A stretch of 16,663 bases of DNA from DAIOHQ01 sp036744635. GTDB lineage: Bacteria; Planctomycetota; Phycisphaerae; Tepidisphaerales; Tepidisphaeraceae. The DNA lies in the NCBI GenBank assembly GCA_036744635.1, contig DAIOHQ010000095.1, forward strand, positions 1-16,663, written 5' to 3'. Made by a program: the position numbers and the translations under genes. This document shows, in pieces, positions 1 through 7,909 of the stretch. Within the stretch, counting starts at the first letter, position 1. Each line of letters begins with the position of its first letter. Below the pieces are notes generated by a model. That model made no database searches. It was given only the letters and a program-made list of their open reading frames with translations, and had not been told where the DNA came from.

Positions 1-87
1 GCGAAGGGGTGGGGATGGGCGGTTGCATGGGGGGGGCAAAAACTTCACAATCCCGCCGTTCGATACCCGGCAACGAAAGGCAGGACC

Positions 88-1599
88 ATGAGCAGCGGCA
101 CCGGCAAGCAGGCGTTTGGAGTGATCGGCCTGGAAGTGATGGGGCGCAACATCGCTCTCAATATTGAGCGCAACGGCTTTCCCATCGCCGTCTATAACCG
201 CACCTGGTCGAAGACCGAGCACTTTCTCAACGATCTGGCGAAGGGGAAGAATGCCAGGGGGGCCAGGACCATCGCGGATTTCGTGGCCCTGCTGGAAAAG
301 CCCCGGCGCATCCTGATCATGGTGAAGGCGGGGGCGCCGGTGGATGCGGTGATCGGCGAATTGCGGCCGTTCCTGGAGCCCGGCGACATCGTCATCGACG
401 GCGGGAATTCCCTGTTCACCGACACCGAGCACCGCGCCGCCGACCTGGCCCCCACCGGCATCCGCTTTTTCGGCATGGGCGTCAGCGGCGGCGAGGAAGG
501 GGCGCTGTGGGGCCCATCGCTCATGCCCGGCGGCGATGAGGATTCCTACAAACACCTGGAGCCGATCCTGACCAAGATTGCCGCCAGCACGCCGGATGAC
601 GGCCCGTGCGTCACCTACATCGGCTCCAAGGGCGCTGGCCATTTCGTCAAGATGGTCCACAACGGCATCGAGTATGGCGACATGCAGCTTATCGCCGAGG
701 CGTATGACCTTTTGAAAAACGTCGGCGGGCTTTCCAACCAGCAACTCTTCGATGTCTTCAGCGAATGGAACGACGGGGTGCTGAAGAGCTTTCTGATCGA
801 GATCACCACCAAGGTGATCAACTTTCCCGATCCGGATGATGCCGGCCGGCAGCTCGTCGACATGATCCTCGACCGCGCCGGGGCCAAGGGCACCGGCAAG
901 TGGACGACGCAGACAGCGCTGGATTTGGCGGTGGCCGTGCCGACCATCACCGCGGCGGTGGATGCCCGCACCATCTCCGGATTGATCGATGAGCGCAAGA
1001 CCGCATCCCGCTACCTCGGCGGGCCGGCGCCCGCGCCGGCGCAGTTCAAGGGGGACTTGCAGGCATTTATCGCGGATGTGCGCGATGCTCTGTACTGCTC
1101 GAAAATCTGCTCCTATGCCCAAGGCATGGCGATGCTGTCGGCGGCCGACAAACAGCATCAATATGGGCTGCACCTCGATGAGATCGCCCGGATCTGGAAA
1201 GCCGGCTGCATCATCCGCGCGGTTTTCCTGGATGAGATCAAGCAGGCGTTCAAGGAGCAGCCGGGGCTGGCCAACATGCTGATGGCCGGCAGGTTTCGCG
1301 AGGCGATCAATTCCCGCCAGGATGCCTGGCGGCGAACCATCGTCACCGCCATCAACAACGGCATCGGCGTGCCGGCGTTTGGCGCATCGCTGGCCTATTA
1401 CGACTCCTATCGCCGCCTGCGCCTGCCGGCCAACCTGATCCAGGCGCAGCGCGACTTCTTCGGCGCCCATACCTATGAACGCACCGACAAATCCGGCAGT
1501 TTTCATACCGAATGGTCGGCGGAACAGACCGCCCACACTCCCGGCGGCGAATTGAACGCCCGCCAGCCCCCCCTGCCGGCCAAGGCGACGCAACCGTAG
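88..1599 (+). CDS. gnd: 6-phosphogluconate dehydrogenase, decarboxylating
   Basis: This enzyme oxidises and decarboxylates 6-phosphogluconate to ribulose 5-phosphate with NADP+, in the cytosolic oxidative pentose-phosphate pathway. The 503 residues match the long, dimeric form of the family. The N-terminal Rossmann fold carries GVIGLEVMGRN (11-21), and YNRT (36-39) places an arginine where NADP-preferring enzymes bind the 2'-phosphate. The substrate and catalytic region shows GVSGGEEGA (131-139) and KMVHNGIEYGDM (188-199), with the expected catalytic Lys188 and Glu195 and the HN pair 191-192. The C-terminal HTYERTD and FHTEW segments are typical of the all-helical domain. The ATG at 88 is preceded by a purine-rich AAAGGCAGGA stretch. 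The sugar kinase follows 21 bp downstream, so co-transcription is likely. No frameshift or missing key residue is seen. Confidence 0.96.
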   Translation: MSSGTGKQAFGVIGLEVMGRNIALNIERNGFPIAVYNRTWSKTEHFLNDLAKGKNARGARTIADFVALLEKPRRILIMVKAGAPVDAVIGELRPFLEPGDIVIDGGNSLFTDTEHRAADLAPTGIRFFGMGVSGGEEGALWGPSLMPGGDEDSYKHLEPILTKIAASTPDDGPCVTYIGSKGAGHFVKMVHNGIEYGDMQLIAEAYDLLKNVGGLSNQQLFDVFSEWNDGVLKSFLIEITTKVINFPDPDDAGRQLVDMILDRAGAKGTGKWTTQTALDLAVAVPTITAAVDARTISGLIDERKTASRYLGGPAPAPAQFKGDLQAFIADVRDALYCSKICSYAQGMAMLSAADKQHQYGLHLDEIARIWKAGCIIRAVFLDEIKQAFKEQPGLANMLMAGRFREAINSRQDAWRRTIVTAINNGIGVPAFGASLAYYDSYRRLRLPANLIQAQRDFFGAHTYERTDKSGSFHTEWSAEQTAHTPGGELNARQPPLPAKATQP

Positions 1600-1620
1600 C
1601 TTCGCCTCCGCGGGATCGTC

Positions 1621-2919
1621 ATGCGCCTGCTTGCCCTCGACATCGGCTCATCCTCGATCAAGGCCGGCATTCTGCTGAATGGCAGGATCGTCGGCGAGAG
1701 CGCACGGGTGGGATTCGTGACATCGTTCGAAGGGGCGCGGGCGGAGGTCGATCCAAATGGCCTGCTGCGGGCATTGGCCAGGGCGGTGGGGGCGCTTGGA
1801 AACGCGCGCAAGCAGGTGGATTGCATCGCTCTGGCGACCATGTCACCGGCCTGGGTGGCGATGGACGGCAAAGGCCGGCCGCTGACCCCGATCGTCACCC
1901 ATCAGGACCGCCGCAGCGTCGATGTTGCCGCTCAGATCGAAGAGCGCGTCGGCCGGCGGCGCCACTTGCAGATCGCCGGCAATCGCCCGTTTCCGGGGGG
2001 AATCAGCTCGACGACCTGGGAATGGTTCCGCCGAAACGATCACAGCCTGGCGAGGCGCGCAGATCTGGTGGGCCATCTCAACACGTTCCTTCATCGCAAG
2101 CTCACCGGGGCGCGGGTGATCGATCCCTCCAATGCTTCCTTCACCGGCCTGTATGAAACCGTCGAGCAGGGGAGCTGGAGCGAGGAGCTTTGCGCCGCCG
2201 TGCATCTCCCCAAGCGGCTGTTACCGGAAATTGTTCCAGCCTCCGCGGTTGCTGGAAATCTCACCCGCGGCAGCGCCCGCCGCCTCGGACTGACGGCCGG
2301 CACGCCCATGCTCGCCGGCATCGTCGATACCAGCGCCGCCATGCTGCTGGCCGGCGCTCGCAGCGGGCAATTGCTCAATGTCTGCGGCACCACCGATGTG
2401 TTGGCCCTGTGCGTGGCCGCGCCGACGCCGCACGAGAAGCTGCTGACGCGGGCGCTGGGCGTGGGAAGAAAATGGATGTCGGTCAGCACCCTCGCCTCCG
2501 CCGGCTCGACCATCTCCTGGGCTAAAGAGCAGCTCTTTGGCGAGCTGTCGCTGGCCGAGTTTCATCGGCTGATCGGCCGGCTGGTCGATCAGCCGCCGCA
2601 GCCCGGAATTACGTTCCAGCCGTACCTCGCCGGCGAGCGCACCAGCATCGAGCAGAAGACGGCATCCCTCAGCGGCCTGACGCTGGGCGCCAAGCGCCAG
2701 GAAATTCTCTGGGCGATCCTCGACGGCCTTGCCCGCGCCAGCGGCGAGCGCGTGCCCCTTCTTCGCGCCAATCACACCAGAATTCTCCCCACCGTCTGCA
2801 TTTCCGGCGGACTGGCCGGCATTCTCCACCACATCCTGCACCGCGATTGGCCAAGGCGCTGGAAACACAAGCGCCAGGAAGAAATGACCCTGCGCGGTCT
2901 GGGGAAGCTGGTGGATTGA
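1621..2919 (+). CDS. FGGY-family carbohydrate kinase (gluconokinase-, xylulokinase- or sedoheptulokinase-like)
   Basis: A 432-residue sugar kinase of the ASKHA/FGGY fold that phosphorylates a sugar or sugar acid with ATP. The phosphate-1 loop is the N-terminal LALDIGSSSIKAGIL (4-18). THQDRRS (93-99) supplies the substrate-binding Asp96. GIVDTSAAML (233-242) supplies Asp236, the likely catalytic base. NVCGTTDVLA (253-262) is the phosphate-2 region, and VCISGG near residue 391 is the adenosine motif. The protein is shorter than typical xylulokinases or gluconokinases (about 480-520 residues), mainly in the C-terminal lobe, which ends soon after the ISGG motif with TLRGLGKLV. The substrate cannot be read from sequence. 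Placement 21 bp after gnd suggests a substrate feeding the pentose-phosphate pathway, gluconate being the simplest guess. The Shine-Dalgarno is weak (GGGA). Its TGA directly abuts the stop of the convergent cardiolipin synthase. Confidence 0.82.
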   Translation: MRLLALDIGSSSIKAGILLNGRIVGESARVGFVTSFEGARAEVDPNGLLRALARAVGALGNARKQVDCIALATMSPAWVAMDGKGRPLTPIVTHQDRRSVDVAAQIEERVGRRRHLQIAGNRPFPGGISSTTWEWFRRNDHSLARRADLVGHLNTFLHRKLTGARVIDPSNASFTGLYETVEQGSWSEELCAAVHLPKRLLPEIVPASAVAGNLTRGSARRLGLTAGTPMLAGIVDTSAAMLLAGARSGQLLNVCGTTDVLALCVAAPTPHEKLLTRALGVGRKWMSVSTLASAGSTISWAKEQLFGELSLAEFHRLIGRLVDQPPQPGITFQPYLAGERTSIEQKTASLSGLTLGAKRQEILWAILDGLARASGERVPLLRANHTRILPTVCISGGLAGILHHILHRDWPRRWKHKRQEEMTLRGLGKLVD

Positions 2920-4188
2920 TCACAACCAATACCGCGCCCGGCTGACCGCCCATTGCACGAAGCGGTCGCTGAACGGCCGATGCCGCCACTGGTTCAAATT
3001 GACCCGTTTCGAGTAGCGGATGTCGTTCTCGAACAGCGCCTGCATCTGCCGGCCAAATTTTTTCGAGCGGATCAGCGTTGACAGCTCGCAGTTGTATTCG
3101 ATGCTGCGGTAATCCAAATTGGTCGAACCGATAACTGAGATCTCGCCATCGATGACCATCGTCTTGGCGTGAAGCACCGCCCCCTGCCGTTCATACACTT
3201 CGATCCCAGCACACATCAGCTTCTCATAGAACGAGCGCGCCGCGATCAGCAGCACCTTTACGTCACAGCGCCCGGGCACCATAAGCTGCACGCGCACGCC
3301 GCGCCGGCACGCCCGGCACAGCTCATCAATCAGCTCATCGGATGGGGCAAAGTATGCCATCGTCAGTTGAATTGTCCGCCGGGCGTCGTGTACGAGCTGC
3401 TGGAGAAACCGCGCCAGCGGGCTGTTGAGCGTCGGCGCCGACGCCAGCAGGCCAAGTTCGCCATCGTGCAGGTTGTGGATGTATTCGGCCCGGCGAATCT
3501 TGCCGCCGGTATTGACGTAGCGCCAGCTCTTTTTGAATGCCTGCAGGCAAAGCTGCGAACCCGGCCCGACGATGCCGATCGCGTTGTCGCGCCACTGTTC
3601 GCAGTGCTCCTGTCCCCGCATCACCCACGATCCGCCGTATTCGGCGCCGAGGTTCAGCCCTCCCATCCCGGCCTTGTCAAAGTCGATCACCAGCAGCTTG
3701 CGGTGATCGCGGTTGACCGGCCGCCAACTGAACTGGCATTCCCATGGAATGATCGGATGGAATTTCTTCACGCTGATGCCGGAGCGGCGCATCTGTTGGA
3801 ACATCGCCGGATCAGACTCAAACGACCCGAAACCGTCGTAGATGACGTAGACTTTCAACCCTTCGGCCGCCTTTGCACAGAGCAGGTCCGCGAACGCCCG
3901 GCCGGTGGCATCGGATGCGAAAATATAGACTTCCAGGCAGATCCGGTGTTTCGCCTGCCGGATCGCCTCATAGGCCGCGTGTAGCGCCTCGCCATCCTTG
4001 TAAAGCTGGATCCTGGTGCCATCGCCCAACTCCACCGGCGGCGGCACGATCCAGCCATCGTCCTGACTCCCCGGCTCGATGTTGATCCCCGGCGAAGTTC
4101 CCGCCCTGCCCTCGATCGCCAGCGCCGGCGCGATCGCCCGCGGCGCGGATTGCTCTATCGAGTGCTTGCGTTGCAGCGCGAGATCCAT
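2920..4188 (-). CDS. Cardiolipin synthase, phospholipase D superfamily (ClsB-like)
   Basis: A phosphatidyl transferase that would make cardiolipin at the inner membrane by the bacterial PLD route. With the start chosen at 4188 it has 422 residues and two HKD motifs: HRKLLVID (His162, Lys164, Asp169) followed by GGLNLG, and HAKTMVID (His340, Lys342, Asp347) followed by GSTNLDYRS. There are no N-terminal membrane helices, unlike ClsA, so the layout is closer to ClsB/YbhO. The first roughly 45 residues look unstructured. The frame stays open upstream to 4557, but that extension runs through a 72-bp intergenic repeat and the divergent mrp start, so it is not coding. A perfect TATAAT lies 7 nt upstream of the chosen ATG, suggesting leaderless or near-leaderless initiation. 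A more distant PLD transferase role cannot be excluded. Confidence 0.88.
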   Translation of the reverse strand: MDLALQRKHSIEQSAPRAIAPALAIEGRAGTSPGINIEPGSQDDGWIVPPPVELGDGTRIQLYKDGEALHAAYEAIRQAKHRICLEVYIFASDATGRAFADLLCAKAAEGLKVYVIYDGFGSFESDPAMFQQMRRSGISVKKFHPIIPWECQFSWRPVNRDHRKLLVIDFDKAGMGGLNLGAEYGGSWVMRGQEHCEQWRDNAIGIVGPGSQLCLQAFKKSWRYVNTGGKIRRAEYIHNLHDGELGLLASAPTLNSPLARFLQQLVHDARRTIQLTMAYFAPSDELIDELCRACRRGVRVQLMVPGRCDVKVLLIAARSFYEKLMCAGIEVYERQGAVLHAKTMVIDGEISVIGSTNLDYRSIEYNCELSTLIRSKKFGRQMQALFENDIRYSKRVNLNQWRHRPFSDRFVQWAVSRARYWL

Positions 4189-4195
4189 CTGCTCA

Positions 4196-4201
4196 ATTAT
4201 A
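4196..4201 (-). promoter_or_regulatory. Candidate -10 box (TATAAT) for the cardiolipin synthase gene
   Basis: On the reverse strand the sequence reads TATAAT followed by seven bases and then the ATG at 4188. If this is the real -10 box, transcription would begin at or within a base or two of the start codon. No convincing -35 element lies 16-18 bp upstream, and there is no good Shine-Dalgarno. That fits a leaderless message but does not prove it. Confidence 0.4.
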
Positions 4202-4242
4202 GCGCTGCCATGCGCCAACGTTGGGGAATTCGGCCCAGATTC

Positions 4243-4314
4243 GGTGGGGCAGACATTCTTGTCTGTCATGGCTGGATGAGCGGCAGGTGTACTCATCCAC
4301 CTGAATCCAGCCAT
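4243..4314 (+). repeat. 72-bp two-hairpin intergenic repeat, copy 1
   Basis: The unit begins GGTGGGGCAGACATT and ends AATCCAGCCAT. It holds a 6-bp hairpin (CAGACA at 4250-4255, TGTCTG at 4260-4265, loop TTCT) and a compound hairpin. The outer 10-bp stem of that hairpin is ATGGCTGGAT (4268-4277) with ATCCAGCCAT (4305-4314), and its inner 6-bp stem is CAGGTG (4284-4289) with CACCTG (4298-4303). A second full copy of the same length lies at 8206-8277 and a partial one at 8126-8157. It sits between two divergent genes. Read as protein on the forward strand it gives the meaningless peptide end GQTFLSVMAG, which I recall from spurious planctomycete gene predictions. Confidence 0.85.
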
Positions 4315-4387
4315 ATTTGTCGCGTCCGCGTAGTCTCCCGGCCTGCCGCGCGATACACTACCGTCTTTCCACACGATAGGAACATCA

Positions 4388-5458
4388 ATGCCTGTGACTC
4401 GCGAACAAGTGATGGCCGCGCTGCGGACGGTGCTCGACCCGGAGCTGTTCAAGGACATCGTCACCCTGAACATGGTGAAGGATGTGAAGGTGAATGGCAG
4501 CGACGTGACCGTCCACGTCGAGCTGACCACGCCGGCTTGCCCGCTGAAGGAAACCATTCAGCGCGATGTGGAGGCGGCCGTGCGCAAGGTCGGCGCAGCC
4601 ACCGTGCACGTCGAGTTCACCGCCAACACCCGCGGCGCGCCTGGTCCGAAGAAGGATGTGCTTCCGCAGGTGAAAAACGTGGTCGCGGTGGGGGCCGGCA
4701 AGGGTGGCGTCGGCAAATCCACCCTCGCCTTGAACATCGCCGTCGGCTTGAATCGCTGCGGGGCGCGCGTCGGGCTGATGGACGGCGACATCTACGGCCC
4801 GTCGATGCCCACGCTGCTGGGCATTCGCGGCGTGCCGCCGCAGGTGCGCGGGGCCAAGATCATCCCGCATTTCGTCCACGGCATTCACGCGATCACGATC
4901 GGCTCGCTGGTCGAGCAGGAAAAGCCGCTGATCTGGCGCGGGCCGATGGCGCATGGGGCATTCAAGCAGCTTCTGCTCGATAACACGGAATGGCCGGACC
5001 TGGATTACCTGATCGTCGATCTGCCGCCGGGCACCGGCGACGTCCCGCTGACGCTCTGCCAGCTCCTGCCCCTGACCGGGGCGGTGGTGGTGGCCACGCC
5101 GCAGCAGGTGGCCCTGGATGATGCCATCCGCGCTGTGCGCATGTTCCAGCAACTGGGGGCGCCGATCCTCGGCATGATCGAGAACATGAGCTACCTCGTC
5201 AGCCCCGACGGCTCCATCCTCGACATCTTCGGCCGCGGCGGCGCCGAGCAGGCCGCCCAGCGGCTGAAGCTTCCCTATATCGGCGCCTTGCCGATGTTCC
5301 CGGAATTGCGCGTGAATTCCGATGCCGGCACCCCGGAGAAAAATTTTGAAGGCACCCCGCTCCTGCGCGAATCGCTGGAGCATATCGTCAAGACCCTCGC
5401 CGGCCAGATCAGCCTGCGGAATCTGCAGGCGCCCGCGCCGCAGTTGAATGTGATGTGA
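4388..5458 (+). CDS. mrp: Mrp/ApbC/NBP35-family P-loop ATPase, iron-sulfur carrier type
   Basis: A 356-residue protein of the family that carries and delivers Fe-S clusters in the cytosol. The N-terminal MIP18/DUF59 domain (about 5-80) includes TTPACPL (48-53 region). The P-loop domain has the deviant Walker A GAGKGGVGKS (102-111), DGDIYGPSMP (132-141) and DLPPGTGD (211-218). The segment GMIENMSYLV (262-271) is diagnostic. Where many family members have a CxxC cluster-binding pair just after this, this protein reads SPDGSILDIFGRGG with no cysteine. Remaining cysteines (51, 124, 224) are not arranged as a pair. The ATG at 4388 has a good Shine-Dalgarno, TAGGA, six bases upstream. The gene is divergent from the cardiolipin synthase and convergent with the symporter operon. 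Confidence 0.92.
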   Translation: MPVTREQVMAALRTVLDPELFKDIVTLNMVKDVKVNGSDVTVHVELTTPACPLKETIQRDVEAAVRKVGAATVHVEFTANTRGAPGPKKDVLPQVKNVVAVGAGKGGVGKSTLALNIAVGLNRCGARVGLMDGDIYGPSMPTLLGIRGVPPQVRGAKIIPHFVHGIHAITIGSLVEQEKPLIWRGPMAHGAFKQLLLDNTEWPDLDYLIVDLPPGTGDVPLTLCQLLPLTGAVVVATPQQVALDDAIRAVRMFQQLGAPILGMIENMSYLVSPDGSILDIFGRGGAEQAAQRLKLPYIGALPMFPELRVNSDAGTPEKNFEGTPLLRESLEHIVKTLAGQISLRNLQAPAPQLNVM

Positions 5459-5500
5459 ACCACGAACCGTCGAACCCGCCATGCGCGGGCGTCAACGCAA

Positions 5501-7438
5501 CTACTTCGCCTGCACCGGCTCAAAGCCGCGACGGACGGCTTTGCGGCGCGGCGTGCAGAGGGAGACGATGATGAGGACGAGGAAGCCGAGGGGGATCGTG
5601 ATCAGCCCCGGCTGCGAGAACGGCACCTTGCCCGGATGCCCGGCGATGCCATAGACGTTGATGAACGCTTCCTTGCTCAGCAGCACCCAGACCAGCGACG
5701 ACAGCAATCCCACCGTGATCGCAGCCGTAATCCCCTGCTTGGTGGTCCGCTTCCAGAACAGCAGCATCACCAGCGAAGGCAGGTTGGCGCTGGCCGCGAT
5801 GTTAAACGCCCAGCCCACAAGGAAACTCACGTTCAGCTTCTTGAACGCGATGCCCAGGCCCATCGCAATGATCCCCACCACCACGGCCACCACTTTGCCG
5901 GCGTTTACCTTCTGGTGATCGGTCATCTCCACCTTCATCACGTTCTGCATCAGGTCATGCGCGATCGCTCCGGAGGCGGCGATGATCAGGCCGGACACGG
6001 TGCCGAGAACGGTGGTGAAGGCGATGGCGCTGATGATGGCGAACAGCAAATTGGAAAAACTGTGCGCCAGCAGCGGCGCAGACATGTTGTTGTCGGTGGG
6101 ATCGAGGGCGCCGCTGGTCATCGCCCCAAGGCCGAGATACAGCGTCAGCACATAGAAAAAACCGATCGCGGCGATGCCCACAATCGTCGATTTCCGCACC
6201 GCCGCCTCATCCTTCACCGTGTAATAGCGAATCAAAATGTGCGGCAGCGAAGCCGTCCCGCAGAACAGCGCCAACATCAGTGAGATGAAGTCGAGCTTGT
6301 CTGTAATTTTCGCCGACTTGATGCCTTTAAAATAGATGCCGGGGGTGAGGAGGTCAGCTCCTTTAGCCCACGTCGGGTAATAGATCGTTGTTTGCGATCC
6401 ATCTTGCTCGCTGATCTTTTTACTTGACCAAGTTTCCACGGTCGAGGCTTGGATGGTCGAAAGGAAGGAAAAAGGGCCGAGCGGGCCGGTCTTGGAAATA
6501 CCGCCGGGAAGCGAAACAATTCGCCCGACTGGCTTCAGATCGTTTTCTCCCTCTCTGGTCCCGCTAGGCAGGCCGTCTATTAGTTTTTGCCCATCCGTCC
6601 GGATAGTCACCGTCTGTGCCTGGGCGTAGTAAGTGGTCGCATGCTCGGTATTCTTTTCCGGACCAGAAATTCGAACGACTCGATGATATTCGGTCAGAGT
6701 TCTACCATCCGGCATCTTGAACCGCGAGAAGTCTGGCTGCGCCGCCCATTGGCCCACTGGTTTGAGTAACTCTACCTCTCCTGGTACCACTGGAATGTTG
6801 AGGCGCGGATCATCATGCACATCCAGCCCTCGATGAAGGATCATAAACACGAGAATCGTGCAGAAAATCACCAGCAGCGAACCCTTGATAAACTGCACCC
6901 AAGTCGTCGACACCATCCCCGCGGTGACCACGATCAGGATCACCACCACGCCCACCAGCACCACGCCCGCCCAGTGCGGCAGTCCCAGTAGCGGCTTGAC
7001 CAGCACGCCCGCGCCCACCATCTGCGGGATTAAATAAAACATCGACACCAGCAGCGTAGAGATCGCCGCCGTCAGCTTGATGCCACGCGAATTGAACTTG
7101 TTGTCCAGCGCATCGGCAAACGTGTAGCGCCCCATTCGCTTGAGCGGCTCGGCGATCACAAACAGCGCCACGATCCAGCCGGCCAGATAGCCGATCGAAT
7201 ACAAAAATCCGTCATACCCATAGAACGCGATCAGTCCGCAGATACCCAGGAAGCTGGCCGCCGACAGGTAGTCACCGGCGAACGCAAAGCCATTCACGAA
7301 CCAGTGGATTTCCCCGTGCGCTGCATAGTACCCCTTTGCACTCTTGGCGCGGCGGCCGAGGAAAAAGCTGATCCCCAGCACCACGGCCACGAAGAAAGCG
7401 AAGACCGCGATGGCGGTCGGGTTGGCGAGGTAATTCAC
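5501..7438 (-). CDS. Sodium:solute symporter, ActP-like (cation/acetate type)
   Basis: An inner-membrane secondary transporter of the SSS family, most like acetate or small-monocarboxylate permeases. It is 645 residues long, against about 549 for Escherichia coli ActP. The N-terminal part shows successive helices and the signature FVNGFAFAGDYLSAASFLG (47-65). The later part shows LFCGTASLPHILIRYYTVKD (391-410) and LGTVSGLIIAASGAIAHDL (478-496), both typical of ActP relatives. Residues about 205-375 form a hydrophilic insertion without membrane segments, likely an extracytoplasmic loop. The start is GTG at 7436-7438, preceded on the reverse strand by AGGTGGAG about 8 nt upstream. It overlaps the TGA of the upstream small membrane protein by 4 nt (GTGA), so translation is probably coupled. 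The true substrate is not determined by sequence. Confidence 0.88.
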   Translation of the reverse strand: MNYLANPTAIAVFAFFVAVVLGISFFLGRRAKSAKGYYAAHGEIHWFVNGFAFAGDYLSAASFLGICGLIAFYGYDGFLYSIGYLAGWIVALFVIAEPLKRMGRYTFADALDNKFNSRGIKLTAAISTLLVSMFYLIPQMVGAGVLVKPLLGLPHWAGVVLVGVVVILIVVTAGMVSTTWVQFIKGSLLVIFCTILVFMILHRGLDVHDDPRLNIPVVPGEVELLKPVGQWAAQPDFSRFKMPDGRTLTEYHRVVRISGPEKNTEHATTYYAQAQTVTIRTDGQKLIDGLPSGTREGENDLKPVGRIVSLPGGISKTGPLGPFSFLSTIQASTVETWSSKKISEQDGSQTTIYYPTWAKGADLLTPGIYFKGIKSAKITDKLDFISLMLALFCGTASLPHILIRYYTVKDEAAVRKSTIVGIAAIGFFYVLTLYLGLGAMTSGALDPTDNNMSAPLLAHSFSNLLFAIISAIAFTTVLGTVSGLIIAASGAIAHDLMQNVMKVEMTDHQKVNAGKVVAVVVGIIAMGLGIAFKKLNVSFLVGWAFNIAASANLPSLVMLLFWKRTTKQGITAAITVGLLSSLVWVLLSKEAFINVYGIAGHPGKVPFSQPGLITIPLGFLVLIIVSLCTPRRKAVRRGFEPVQAK

Positions 7439-7767
7439 TTGCGGTTCTCCACCTTTTTGGATGCGGCAGGGGGGGCATCAATCCGGCACAGGTACATATA
7501 GATCAGCGCCAGCACCAGTGCCGCCACGATCAAGCCAATACCATACGTGATCGCCAGGTTCACGCCGAACAATCCCGGCCCGGCCATGCGCGGCAGGGCG
7601 AACACCGCCAGCGCGATGAACCCGCCATAGATGAGCAGATATATGAAAAACAGCACCAAGCCGACATTGGCATTGCGCCGCGGATCTGGCTCAGTCGCAT
7701 CCGCCTCAGGGTGGTACTCCACCGTTTCTTCCCACGCGGGTTTTTCCTCGTTCGACGGATCGGCCAT
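7435..7767 (-). CDS. Small two-helix membrane protein, DUF485-like (symporter partner)
   Basis: A 110-residue protein with an acidic, soluble N-terminus (about 1-30), two membrane helices (about 35-57 and 68-93) and a short basic tail. DUF485 proteins such as YjcH are regularly encoded directly upstream of ActP symporters, and the helix sequences around RNANVGLVLFFIYLLIYGGF and GVNLAITYGIGLIVAALVLA fit that family. The start is the ATG at 7767, preceded by CGAGGAAAACG, a good ribosome binding site. An in-frame extension to 7836 has no such site. The stop overlaps the GTG of the symporter gene by 4 nt. Its molecular function is not settled; a role in assembly or activity of the symporter is inferred from context. 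Confidence 0.75.
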   Translation of the reverse strand: MADPSNEEKPAWEETVEYHPEADATEPDPRRNANVGLVLFFIYLLIYGGFIALAVFALPRMAGPGLFGVNLAITYGIGLIVAALVLALIYMYLCRIDAPPAASKKVENRK

Positions 7768-7831
7768 CGTTTTCCTCGCCAGAGTTCGCACGACTTGAGG
7801 CCGGCAACATGTATCAAAATCCGCACGAACG

Positions 7832-7859
7832 GGCAACTATTTGCCGAACTTGCGCAAGT
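7832..7859. promoter_or_regulatory. Two adjacent palindromes upstream of the symporter operon, candidate operator
   Basis: GGCAA (7832-7836) and TTGCC (7841-7845) flank CTAT, and the perfect 12-bp palindrome ACTTGCGCAAGT follows at 7848-7859. They lie about 65-90 bp upstream of the DUF485 start codon, where a regulator of the symporter operon could bind. Nothing else in the sequence identifies the binding protein. Confidence 0.3.
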
Positions 7860-7909
7860 GGTGGGGTGTAGCGCTGGACTGTGGCGATGTGGCAGGACCC
7901 CCACCCCAA

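Noticed and set aside
23..51. Promoter ahead of gnd (TTGCAT, 17 bp, CACAAT)
   Set aside because: Both boxes match the consensus poorly and the region is low-complexity G-rich sequence; not strong enough to list.
4189..4557. N-terminal extension of the cardiolipin synthase frame up to 4557
   Set aside because: It runs antisense through the start of mrp and through the 72-bp repeat, has no family similarity, and a TATAAT box lies just upstream of the ATG at 4188.
4385..5482. Reverse-strand 365-residue open frame opposite mrp
   Set aside because: It is a shadow of mrp, which has clear P-loop and family motifs in the forward frame.
5475..5489. CCCGC/GCGGG hairpin between mrp and the symporter gene as a bidirectional terminator
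   Set aside because: The stem is only 5 bp and there is no T-run on either strand.
6301..6780. Impression that the symporter insertion has foreign base composition
   Set aside because: Hand counts give about 53 percent GC here against 52-58 percent in three sampled 60-bp pieces of the same gene, so there is no clear difference.
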